Of a stretch of DNA of 9,694 nucleotides, positions 1-6,638 are shown one piece after another. The DNA is from Bacillota bacterium (lineage in GTDB: Bacteria; Bacillota; Clostridia; Lachnospirales; Lachnospiraceae). The stretch covers positions 1 to 9,694 of the forward strand of contig JAEZFH010000503.1 in the NCBI GenBank assembly GCA_023437885.1, read 5' to 3'. Every line of letters starts with the position of its first letter. Within the stretch, counting starts at the first letter, position 1. The translations under genes and the position numbers were made by a program. Under the pieces are notes generated by a model. It had not been told where the DNA came from. It was given only the letters and a program-made list of their open reading frames with translations, and ran no database searches.

Positions 1-2277
1 ACTAAGGGCTATGAGAAAATTACCCTGTCTTCGAAGCAAACCTCCTCAGGCTCAGGTCCCAGAGATTTCAAGGTTCAGATCAGCCTTGACAATCAGCAGA
101 CCTGGAAGGATGTGAAAGGAGGCACTATTGCAATAGCAAAAAAGGATAAATTCTTTTCATTATCAGCTCTTCCTTTATCAGGAGCCGCGAATAAGGATAT
201 GCTCTACATCCGCTGGATTGTAACCAGCACCATAGCGACTAACTCAAAGGAAAACTCTGCAGTAGGCGGAAGCGGCTCCAGCTACCTTAAGGATGTGGTA
301 ATTCAGGGGACTCCGATCAAAGGACAACAGAAAACCCTCCCAACAATTGGCGTTCTGAAATCACCAAAGCAGGATTTGGTTTCTGTCGAAATAAACGAGC
401 CCATTTCTGTTAAATTCAGCAAGAGTATTGCCCTTGTAAAAGGATATTCTACGACTATTGCAGACGAAGCTAAAGTTCCTGTCACCGGAATAACCCTTAA
501 GCTTGCAGCTGATGATACATTGACGATTAGTCATCCGAAGCTTCAATATGATAAAGTCTACACCGTAACCATTCCAAAGGAACTGGTTAAGGGTAAGGAC
601 AATGTTCCGCTGGGCAGCGATATAATATGGAGCTTCAAAACCAGGCAATCTCCAAAGACGCCTAAAGCATTGAATATGACCTTTAATGGCGACCCCAAGA
701 CAAGCAAAGCCTTTGCTTGGTTTACGGAGAAGGAAATAACAGGGACAAAATTACAGGTTGTTGAAGCATCCCATATCACCGGCAATGCATTTCCTTCCGA
801 TGGAAGCATTACCTTTAAAGGAACAAGTAAAATTGTAGATGTATTCATGTCCGAGGATGACAGGAATAATAAAACTTATACGCAATTTGCCAGCCATAAG
901 GCGATTGCCGAAGGTCTTACCCCCGGCACCAGATATGCTTACAGAGTTGGAAATGGCGATGCAGACGGATGGGGAAAAATCGGCTACTTCAGGACGGATC
1001 GTCCGGGTAAGAAGGATTTCCATTTCGCTGTTGGTTCGGACTCCCATGCCGAGGATCCGGAAACCGCCGTGTTTTGGAAGGATACATTAAGAAAAGCGAT
1101 TGATAACACAGACCCCGAGTTCTTCATTCTGACAGGCGATTTGGTAAGCTATGGGGATCAGGAGCCGGAATGGCAGAGTCTTCTGGATGTACCGCAGGAT
1201 GAGCTTGCCAATTGCACCCTGGTTCCCATACTTGGTGGGCATGAAGTGCATGACTATGACGAGGACGAGAACACGGATACGGATAATTTCTTTTATCATT
1301 TCAATCTGCCGGAGGATGCTGGTATTGGAGGTCGTACCCAAAAGGGCTCCGTCTCTGCATTTGAATACGGCAATGCGCTTTTCATGCAATTCAACTCCCA
1401 ATTTGCGGGTGAGCTCACTGATGAGGGTGGGATTGATTATGATGATGCGGAATTTTATGAAGAACTAAAGTGGATGAAAAATCAGGTCGCTAAGTCGGAT
1501 GCCAAATGGAAATTTGTCTCCTTCCATAAGGGTATGTACTCCTTGGGTGACAACGGAACACTCTGGGAGGGCAACCGCATGAAGTTCTACAGGAAATATC
1601 TGATACCCGTATTCGATGAACTGGGTGTGGATGTTGTATTTGTTGGGCATGACCATATGTACATGAGATCCTATCAAATGCTGAATGATGTACCGCAGCT
1701 GACAGGGGCAGAGTATAAGCATGAAGTAACAGATGCCAAAGGTACTGTTTACATGATGACTAACTCCGTAGGACATAAATTCTATGACAGGACGACGGAG
1801 GATGAGGACGGAAATCCCATTCCTGAGAATCAGCTTCCTGTAGATTACTGGTCATGGATAGACGAACAGCCGGGCAAAAAGATGTTTGTTGATGTATCCG
1901 TAACGGATGATAAGCTTACAATGACCTCATACACCGCAAAAATCGGTGAAAAGCTTGAAGTCTATGATCATTATACGATTCATCGCAGTGATACCAAGCC
2001 CTTGAAGGTAGAAAATGCAGCTGCTAAAATTCAGGGCAATCAGGCTGTGATCTCATGGAAAGCTCCGACAGGAGCAACAGAACCGATCAGAGGATACCGG
2101 ATTTATGAGAAAAATGATACTGTAGGCATCAACTGGAGCGCATATATTCCGGCAGAAGCAGGTAAAACAGAATACACCTTCAACGTTGGAATTGGGCCAA
2201 ATCGAGGATATGAATTCATAATTAAGTCCGTCGGTACAAGAAATAATTCTGACCCTGCTTCCGTGCGCATTCAGTGA
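1..2277 (+). CDS. Multidomain surface metallophosphoesterase, purple acid phosphatase-like, 5'-truncated
   Basis: The frame is open from base 1 to the TGA at 2275-2277 (758 codons in the window), so the start and any signal peptide lie upstream. An internal GTG at 112 is not a credible start, because homology-like sequence runs straight through it. Domains, numbered with base 1 as codon 1: a Gly/Ser-rich beta-sandwich of the 'GPRDFKVQISLD' kind (1-106); an SbsA-type bacterial Ig domain (about 114-215); an FN3-like N-terminal domain of purple acid phosphatases (about 220-334); a calcineurin-like phosphoesterase (about 339-600); a C-terminal FN3 domain (about 664-758). Metal-site motifs seen are D347-S-H349, GD380, H509 in SFHKG, and H550-D-H552. 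The usual GNH(E/D) reads G-G413-H414-E, so a normally invariant ligand is missing. The likely role is hydrolysis of an extracellular phosphoester, but the substrate is unknown and activity is uncertain. A cell-wall anchor, if any, would be N-terminal. Confidence 0.85.
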   Translation, partial: TKGYEKITLSSKQTSSGSGPRDFKVQISLDNQQTWKDVKGGTIAIAKKDKFFSLSALPLSGAANKDMLYIRWIVTSTIATNSKENSAVGGSGSSYLKDVVIQGTPIKGQQKTLPTIGVLKSPKQDLVSVEINEPISVKFSKSIALVKGYSTTIADEAKVPVTGITLKLAADDTLTISHPKLQYDKVYTVTIPKELVKGKDNVPLGSDIIWSFKTRQSPKTPKALNMTFNGDPKTSKAFAWFTEKEITGTKLQVVEASHITGNAFPSDGSITFKGTSKIVDVFMSEDDRNNKTYTQFASHKAIAEGLTPGTRYAYRVGNGDADGWGKIGYFRTDRPGKKDFHFAVGSDSHAEDPETAVFWKDTLRKAIDNTDPEFFILTGDLVSYGDQEPEWQSLLDVPQDELANCTLVPILGGHEVHDYDEDENTDTDNFFYHFNLPEDAGIGGRTQKGSVSAFEYGNALFMQFNSQFAGELTDEGGIDYDDAEFYEELKWMKNQVAKSDAKWKFVSFHKGMYSLGDNGTLWEGNRMKFYRKYLIPVFDELGVDVVFVGHDHMYMRSYQMLNDVPQLTGAEYKHEVTDAKGTVYMMTNSVGHKFYDRTTEDEDGNPIPENQLPVDYWSWIDEQPGKKMFVDVSVTDDKLTMTSYTAKIGEKLEVYDHYTIHRSDTKPLKVENAAAKIQGNQAVISWKAPTGATEPIRGYRIYEKNDTVGINWSAYIPAEAGKTEYTFNVGIGPNRGYEFIIKSVGTRNNSDPASVRIQ

Positions 2278-2388
2278 AGGTGCTACGCTCGGCAATAAAT
2301 TTATTCCTTTCTGCACCGTTATCAAGGCTGAAGCGAGGTAGTACTTCTCAAAGTGGCTGGCCAAGGAAAAAGTCAGTAATCGCTTAAG

Positions 2389-2428
2389 AAAAGCCGGAAG
2401 TCAGAATTTAACTGACTCTCCGGCTTTT
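2389..2428. terminator. Bidirectional rho-independent terminator between convergent genes
   Basis: The arms AAAAGCCGGAAGTCAG (2389-2404) and CTGACTCTCCGGCTTTT (2412-2428) pair over 16 bp with one bulged C at 2418 and a 7-nt loop. The stem is GC-rich, and each strand ends in a short T-run after CCGGC. It lies between the end of the phosphoesterase gene and the end of the sigma factor gene, so it can stop transcription from both sides. The rest of 2278-2495 shows no gene. Confidence 0.85.
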
Positions 2429-2495
2429 CATTAATTACATACATTAATATTGCTGGCATATCATCTGGAAGTCGAAACTCACTATACGTATTCTA

Positions 2496-3116
2496 TTACT
2501 CAAAGCATTCCCGCAATTTCTTTAGCGCCTTTTTTTCTATCCGGCTGACATAGCTCCTTGAGATGCCCAGCTTGCCGGCAATCTCACGCTGGGTAACTTC
2601 CCTATGATTGCTTAATCCGTACCGCAAGCAGATGATTTCACGTTCTCTATCCGTCAATACCTTACCAATGATATGATACAGTTTTTTAATATCGTCCTCG
2701 AGCACAATATTTTCAACAATATCAATTTCTGCTTCCTCAATAATATCCAACAGATTTATTTCATTGCCCTCCCGGTCCGATCCGATCGGATCATACAGAT
2801 ATACTTCTTTAGATAAACGCTTACCGCTTCGAAGCATCATTAAGAGCTCGTTGTCGATACATCGGGAGGCATAGGTGGCCAGGCGGATTCCCTTCTCTTC
2901 ATCGAAGGTGTCAATTGCTTTAATCAGGCCGATGGTTCCTATCGAAATCAAATCATCCGTTTCTTTATCTATCATATTGTATTTTTTTACAATATGAGCA
3001 ACCAATCTGAGATTATGCTCAATCAGTTTGTCTCTTGCGGCCTTATCGCCTTCTTTGCAGAGCTTTAGATAGTCAGTTTCTTCCTTGGTGCTTAGTGGCT
3101 TTGGAAATGACTTCAC
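2496..3116 (-). CDS. sigK: Sporulation sigma factor SigK-like (mother-cell late sigma)
   Basis: A 206-residue sigma-70-family protein. Region 2 (about residues 28-97) carries the SigK/SigE core: IEHNLRLVAHIVKKY, DDLISIGTIGLIKAID and LATYASRCIDNE. DPIGSDREGNEI follows. Region 4 (about 174-201) is the helix-turn-helix TQREIAGKLGISRSYVSRIE. The opening FPKPLS and the IEHNLRLVAHIVKK wording fit SigK better than SigE. I choose the GTG at 3114-3116. It gives the family-like start (M)KSFPKPLS and has a GAGGGTG Shine-Dalgarno-like stretch at 3126-3132, whereas the TTG at 3134 has none. With this start there is no hydrophobic pro-peptide, unlike B. subtilis pro-SigK. By family, it directs late mother-cell genes for spore coat and cortex. 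SigE or a SigK paralogue is the main alternative. Confidence 0.82.
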   Translation of the reverse strand: MKSFPKPLSTKEETDYLKLCKEGDKAARDKLIEHNLRLVAHIVKKYNMIDKETDDLISIGTIGLIKAIDTFDEEKGIRLATYASRCIDNELLMMLRSGKRLSKEVYLYDPIGSDREGNEINLLDIIEEAEIDIVENIVLEDDIKKLYHIIGKVLTDREREIICLRYGLSNHREVTQREIAGKLGISRSYVSRIEKKALKKLRECFE

Positions 3117-3153
3117 GAAGATAAGCACCCTCAATGCCCAAATAATTCATTAA

Positions 3154-3182
3154 TATCTTATGATGATAAATGACATAAAGTG
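3154..3182 (-). promoter_or_regulatory. Candidate sigma-K (or sigma-E) type promoter of sigK
   Basis: On the minus strand, CAC (3182-3180) is followed by a 17-bp spacer and CATAAGATA (3162-3154). This matches the B. subtilis sigma-K consensus of AC at -35, 16-17 bp, then CATANNNTA. A start near 3147 would leave a leader of about 30 nt to the GTG. The sigma-E -10 consensus (CATACAMT) is matched at 6 of 8 positions, but no good sigma-E -35 is seen. The motif is short and the region AT-rich, so chance is possible. Confidence 0.45.
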
Positions 3183-3264
3183 CCTATCCCTCTTAAAAAA
3201 GGACAGAAGGACTTACATTCGCAAAAATTTCTTCCTCGTTTCACTGGTATCGGCACTGCAAAAT

Positions 3265-3304
3265 AAAAGGTCTTAACAGAGGATTTACTCCGTTAAAACC
3301 TTTT
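3265..3304. terminator. Hairpin terminator downstream of the GNAT gene
   Basis: The arms AAAAGGTCTTAAC (3265-3277) and GTTAAAACCTTTT (3292-3304) pair with one mismatch. The stem extends inward by GAG/CTC past one further mismatch, with a 6-nt loop. On the minus strand the 3' arm ends in CCTTTTATTTT, as expected for a terminator of the GNAT transcript, which separates it from sigK. The plus strand also ends in T-rich sequence. Confidence 0.65.
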
Positions 3305-3325
3305 GTAATTTTACTGTACAATTAC
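3305..3325. repeat. AT-rich 21-bp near-perfect palindrome
   Basis: GTAATT (3305-3310) and AATTAC (3320-3325) are inverted repeats. The inner TAC/GTA continues the symmetry around a central T at 3315, with one mismatched pair (3311/3319). It directly abuts the hairpin at 3265-3304. It could be an extra stem of the terminator or a protein site. No function is assigned. Confidence 0.4.
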
Positions 3326-3429
3326 TTACTTGACTTCTTTGAGGAAGATCAGAGAACTATCGCTTCCCTAATTACCGGTTAAATCAATCTATTTCCAACA
3401 AAGTCCTGGCCGTATTGTGGTAAGGAAGG

Positions 3430-4023
3430 CTACTTCACAGCCGCTAAATAATCCGCCCTTAACATTCCATAGATTTTTGTATCAATATATTCACCGTTAT
3501 ACATGAAATCCTCACGTTTCACACCCTCCAGTACAAAACCGGCTTTCTGGTATACTCTCTCTGCCCTGGGGTTAAAGCTGTATACCTCCAATCCTATTTT
3601 ATGCAGCTGAAGTTCTGTCATTCCATACATAATAAACAGGCTTACGGCTTCAGAGCCAAGACCTTTGTTGCGTCCGGCCCTGCCTATAAGAATACGGAAA
3701 TTCACATTACCTGTTTCTTCCTCGTATTCATTAAAGACCGCTTCACCCACTACCAGACCGCTTTCTATGTCCACGATCGCCAGATCCAGCCGGTCGGTCT
3801 GTTCATTACGATTTAAATACCACTGCTTCATCCGCTCCATTTCCTCCGGACTGTCAGTGGCATTTGCCTCCTCATCACTGGTTACGGAACCAGTCAGGCG
3901 TTTTAATTCTAGGTCATCCAGTATTCTAATCATTTCTTCCCAGTCGTTTTTTGCAAAAGGTCTCAAGACAACCTTGGTTCCTTCAATAATTGGTTTATAG
4001 CTAAAATCAATTTTCTGATACAT
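3430..4023 (-). CDS. GNAT family N-acetyltransferase (RimJ/RimL, Acetyltransf_3 type)
   Basis: A 197-residue protein with the GNAT fold. It begins with the Acetyltransf_3 opening 'EGTKVVLRPFAKNDWEEM' (14-31). Beta-4 and motif A follow at about 108-130, with the acetyl-CoA pyrophosphate loop R-N-K-G-L-G-S (118-124). Motif B comes next, with LEVYSFNPRAERVYQKAGF (145-163), where Asn151 and Tyr158 sit at the usual positions. It transfers an acetyl group from acetyl-CoA to an amine. The acceptor (protein N-terminus, polyamine, antibiotic or other) cannot be read from sequence. The ATG at 4021-4023 has a good AAGGAG six bases upstream. The gene has its own promoter (4050-4078) and a downstream terminator, so it appears monocistronic and separate from the large operon to its right. 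Confidence 0.88.
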   Translation of the reverse strand: MYQKIDFSYKPIIEGTKVVLRPFAKNDWEEMIRILDDLELKRLTGSVTSDEEANATDSPEEMERMKQWYLNRNEQTDRLDLAIVDIESGLVVGEAVFNEYEEETGNVNFRILIGRAGRNKGLGSEAVSLFIMYGMTELQLHKIGLEVYSFNPRAERVYQKAGFVLEGVKREDFMYNGEYIDTKIYGMLRADYLAAVK

Positions 4024-4049
4024 GTTCTTCTCCTTAGTGTATCTTTCAT

Positions 4050-4078
4050 CGTATACTCGTTAAACTTCCTTATGCCAA
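4050..4078 (-). promoter_or_regulatory. Sigma-A-type promoter of the GNAT gene
   Basis: On the minus strand, TTGGCA (4078-4073; 5/6 to TTGACA), a 17-bp spacer and TATACG (4055-4050; 4/6 to TATAAT) lie about 27 bp before the ATG. The spacing is ideal and the predicted leader is about 20 nt, carrying the AAGGAG. The -35 box lies inside a palindrome (see 4066-4085). Confidence 0.6.
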
Positions 4079-4085
4079 TAAGGAA
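4066..4085. promoter_or_regulatory. Palindrome over the GNAT -35 box, candidate operator
   Basis: TTCCTTAT (4066-4073) and ATAAGGAA (4078-4085) are perfect 8-bp inverted repeats separated by 4 bp. The minus-strand -35 hexamer occupies the centre, so a dimeric repressor bound here would block RNA polymerase. No regulator gene is adjacent. The hairpin lacks a following T-run in either direction, so a terminator is unlikely. Confidence 0.45.
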
Positions 4086-4140
4086 TACACAAAAACCCCT
4101 GCCAGTCCGACCTTTTTTTGATTATCAAATCTGAGACTCT

Positions 4141-5382
4141 CTATTCCTTCCTTCGGATAATATCATACAACTCCAATTTAACACCAAAATCCACGTATAT
4201 GATCTGCTGGGGATGGGGGCAGCTTTCCATGGCCTCTCCCTGCGAATTCTGAATTGATCTGACAAGAGCTTCGATGGTATCCCCGTTTGGCTTTATTATT
4301 TCAATACTTTCTCCAACACTGAATTTATTCTTCTGCTCCAGCTCATAGAGGCCGTCCCGCTCCCCGGAGATGGTCCCCAAATAGGTATAGGCCTTCTCAT
4401 AGGTATTGTGATCATAAATCTGATCCTCATGGGTGGGCTTTTGGAAGAAGAAACCGGTGGTAAACTGGCGGTTAACACCTTTTTTAATTTCCTCCCTGTA
4501 GTACGGCTTATTATTCTCATAAAGCTGTGGGTCTGCAAAAAAGTCATCCATCGCCCTGCGGTAGGTTCTAGCCACTGTCGCCACATACAGAGCCGTCTTC
4601 ATGCGGCCCTCCACCTTAAAGCTGTTAATTCCGGCCTTCACAAGCTCCGGTATATATTCAATCATACACAAATCCTTTGAATTAAAGATATACGTCCCGC
4701 GCTCATTTTCCTCAATCGGAAGGTACTCTCCGGGCCGGGTCTCCTCGACAATATGATATCTCCAACGGCAGGAATGAGTGCAAGCTCCCAGATTGGCATC
4801 CCTTCCGGTAAAATAATTGCTCAGCAGGCACCGGCCGGAATAGGCTATGCACATTGCACCATGAATAAAGGTTTCGATCTCCATTTCTGCTGGAATCCTG
4901 GAACGAAGCTCAACCAGCTCCTTCATTGATAATTCTCTTGCTGATACTACCCTCGTTGCACCAAGCTTATGCCAAAACCGGTAGGTCTCATAATTGGTAT
5001 TATTGGCCTGGGTACTGATATGCAGCTCAACCTCCGGTATTTCCTCCTGTGCTATGGAGAAGACTCCCGGATCAGAGATAATCAAAGCATCCGGGCGATC
5101 ACTGCCGAAGGCCTGCAACTCCCTGAAATAGGCTCTGATCCCCTCAATATCCTGATTGTGTGCTGTTATATTGGCGGTTACATAGACCTTTTTACCATGG
5201 GAATGCGCAAAAGCAATTCCACTCTTCATATCCTCCATGGAAAAATTTTTGGCTTTCGCCCGAAGTCCATACATATCTCCGCCGATATAAACCGCATCGG
5301 CTCCATAGACAACGGCTGTTCTCAGTGTTTCTAAATTTCCTGCCGGTATTAAAAGCTCCGGCTTCTTAATATATTCTGTCAA
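4141..5382 (-). CDS. trhP: U32-family tRNA U34 hydroxylation protein, TrhP-type (former 'peptidase U32')
   Basis: A 413-residue protein of normal family length. It opens with KPELLIPAGNLETLRTAVVYGADAVYIGG (7-35), as in YegQ/TrhP. The U32 signature E170-T-F-I-H-G-A-M-C178 leads into three further cysteines, C185, C201 and C205, in the pattern thought to bind an iron-sulfur cluster. FKVEGRMK (255-262) and a C-terminal beta-barrel-like part follow. Named 'peptidase' historically, TrhP is known to be required for prephenate-dependent 5-hydroxylation of wobble uridine 34 in tRNAs. The TTG start is supported by GGAGG six bases upstream. The gene lies 34 bp after the TrmR-type methyltransferase, which would act on its product. 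B. subtilis has two U32 genes (yrrN, yrrO) here; this window shows one. RlhA-type 23S rRNA hydroxylation is a less likely alternative. Confidence 0.85.
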   Translation of the reverse strand: MTEYIKKPELLIPAGNLETLRTAVVYGADAVYIGGDMYGLRAKAKNFSMEDMKSGIAFAHSHGKKVYVTANITAHNQDIEGIRAYFRELQAFGSDRPDALIISDPGVFSIAQEEIPEVELHISTQANNTNYETYRFWHKLGATRVVSARELSMKELVELRSRIPAEMEIETFIHGAMCIAYSGRCLLSNYFTGRDANLGACTHSCRWRYHIVEETRPGEYLPIEENERGTYIFNSKDLCMIEYIPELVKAGINSFKVEGRMKTALYVATVARTYRRAMDDFFADPQLYENNKPYYREEIKKGVNRQFTTGFFFQKPTHEDQIYDHNTYEKAYTYLGTISGERDGLYELEQKNKFSVGESIEIIKPNGDTIEALVRSIQNSQGEAMESCPHPQQIIYVDFGVKLELYDIIRRKE

Positions 5383-5388
5383 CCTAAT

Positions 5389-5393
5389 CCTCC
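5389..5393 (-). promoter_or_regulatory. Ribosome binding site fixing the TTG start of trhP
   Basis: GGAGG on the minus strand lies 6 nt before the TTG at 5382-5380. There is no in-frame ATG nearby that would keep the conserved KPELLIPAGN opening, so the rare TTG start is preferred. Confidence 0.75.
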
Positions 5394-5416
5394 AATCTGA
5401 CCAAGCAGAAGAACGC

Positions 5417-6076
5417 TTATCCTAAACGATGACTCAGTGCAATTCCATCCCCAACCGGTAATATCACCGTATCCAGCTCCTCCATATGGGTAATGGTATA
5501 TAAGTACTCCCTCATTCTGGAATGTATGGTGCGATCCCTTCTTGTAATACTGTATCTTGAGTTGATTACGGTACCATCCTGGAGAACATTATCCGTTACC
5601 AGCATTCCCCGGGCATCCAGAAGCTTCATCAGCTCCGGAAGAAAGCTCATATACTGAGCCTTCGCTGCATCCAGAAAGATAAAATCATAGCTCTCCTTCT
5701 CCTCTGCCAGAGCCTTGAGTACTTCAAGCGCCTCTCCCTTCCTCAGGGTAATCTTATGACGATTGGGAAATCTCAGGTCTGTCAGGTTCTTCTCCGCTTC
5801 CACCAGCCTCATGGCAACCTTCTCAATCGTTGTGATTCTGCAATCCCCTCCGGTATATTCACTCATAAAGAGGGCGGAAAAGCCAATGGCTGTCCCGACC
5901 TCCAGAATTCGTTTTGGTTGTTGCAATCGCAATAAAAACTTCAAGACTCCCTGCGTCTCCTTTTTAATAATCGGAACATGCTCCGCAAGGGCTTCTCTTT
6001 CCAGCTCTGCCAGCTCCCTGGACAACTCTGTTTCCAGGGAGTTTATATAAGCTGTAATTCTCTCGTCAACAATCAT
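5417..6076 (-). CDS. trmR: tRNA 5-hydroxyuridine methyltransferase TrmR-like (SAM-dependent O-methyltransferase)
   Basis: A 219-residue class I methyltransferase of the O-methyltransferase_3 (caffeoyl-CoA OMT-like) family, matching B. subtilis YrrM/TrmR in length and layout. The SAM-binding loop is E59-V-G-T-A-I-G65. The acidic residue after beta-2 is E85. D136 (FLDAAKAQY) and D162-N163 (TDNVL) are the expected divalent-metal ligands. The C-terminus ends LPVGDGIALS. By family, TrmR methylates 5-hydroxyuridine at tRNA position 34 to 5-methoxyuridine, which broadens wobble decoding. The downstream U32 gene supplies the hydroxylated substrate, and this adjacency argues for TrmR rather than a small-molecule OMT. 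The ATG has GGTGG about 7 bases upstream. The gene lies 54 bp after the mltG-like gene. Confidence 0.85.
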   Translation of the reverse strand: MIVDERITAYINSLETELSRELAELEREALAEHVPIIKKETQGVLKFLLRLQQPKRILEVGTAIGFSALFMSEYTGGDCRITTIEKVAMRLVEAEKNLTDLRFPNRHKITLRKGEALEVLKALAEEKESYDFIFLDAAKAQYMSFLPELMKLLDARGMLVTDNVLQDGTVINSRYSITRRDRTIHSRMREYLYTITHMEELDTVILPVGDGIALSHRLG

Positions 6077-6130
6077 ATAAATCCACCATTCTGCCGCTAC
6101 CCTGCGAATTCGAGCAGCAGCCTCTATCCT

Positions 6131-6634
6131 CTATTCTGCCGCACCGTCCTTATCAGTCTTGGAGCCATCCGCCTCCCCTGTCTTTGAATCGGCATCACCG
6201 GTACCGCCTTCTGAATCCGCCCCGGCTTCCTCCTCACCCTTGACAATGGAGTTGGAATAATCCGTGATCACATCCAATATTTCATCATAGGTCATGGACG
6301 AATTAACTACATAGGTTCCCGGCATAATTACACTATCCTGAAGCTTTGTCTTCAGGTAAAAGGAGTTCTTATCCTTAATGACACGATTATGCTCCAGCCT
6401 GGCAGCAGTACTTTTCTTGGATTCACCCTTGGTAATCTGGAATATAATCTCCCTGCCAGGTGCCTTATCCACCGTATCCGGCCCATAGAGCTGATACGTG
6501 AAGGTAAAGGCAGCTTTACTGACATTAATTATGAGAATAATCACCAGGATATAGAAAATGATATTCATCAATAAACGAACAATAAAGCTTGTCACCTTTA
6601 ATGTTAATTTAACTGCTGTGGACCTTGTCGCCAT
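6131..6634 (-). CDS. Short MltG/YceG-like membrane protein without the catalytic domain
   Basis: A 167-residue protein. Residues about 17-40 are a strongly hydrophobic transmembrane segment. Residues about 61-125 resemble the LysM-like N-terminal domain of MltG/YceG endolytic transglycosylases ('IFQITKGESKKSTAARLEHNRVIKD', then 'MPGTYVVNSSMTYDEILDVI'). Residues 133-167 form a Gly/Ala/Asp/Glu-rich hydrophilic tail. MltG proteins are normally about 340-380 residues, with a catalytic domain after this point; here there is none, and the frame ends cleanly with no remnant downstream. The position corresponds to yrrL (mltG) in B. subtilis, so it is probably a reduced orthologue. It may bind peptidoglycan or tune a synthesis complex at the membrane, but it cannot be expected to cleave glycan. 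The ATG at 6634 has GAGAGG seven bases upstream. Confidence 0.78.
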   Translation of the reverse strand: MATRSTAVKLTLKVTSFIVRLLMNIIFYILVIILIINVSKAAFTFTYQLYGPDTVDKAPGREIIFQITKGESKKSTAARLEHNRVIKDKNSFYLKTKLQDSVIMPGTYVVNSSMTYDEILDVITDYSNSIVKGEEEAGADSEGGTGDADSKTGEADGSKTDKDGAAE

Positions 6635-6638
6635 GTGT

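Larger units (their letters stand above)
3117..3429. other. Intergenic region between the GNAT gene and sigK (313 bp)
   Basis: No coding sequence is supported here. From the GNAT side it holds an AT-rich 21-bp near-palindrome (3305-3325), a hairpin terminator (3265-3304), a stretch with nothing recognised (about 3183-3264), and a candidate sigma-K-type promoter (3154-3182) with a leader of about 30 nt before the sigK start. Confidence 0.7.

Noticed and set aside
1087..1468. Overlapping frames of about 105 codons on both strands inside the phosphoesterase gene
   Set aside because: They lie across the conserved catalytic domain and show no features of their own.
3665..4000. A 111-codon + strand frame opposite the GNAT gene
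   Set aside because: Serine-rich, low-complexity translation typical of an antisense shadow; the GNAT motifs are clear on the other strand.
4086..4140. Terminator downstream of the U32 gene
   Set aside because: There is an A-run, a T-run and a small TTTGAT-T-ATCAAA palindrome, but no GC-rich stem joined to a T-run in the right direction on the minus strand.
4969..5334. A 121-codon + strand frame opposite the U32 gene
   Set aside because: Antisense to the conserved TrhP N-terminal half; no domain and no ribosome binding site that I could see.
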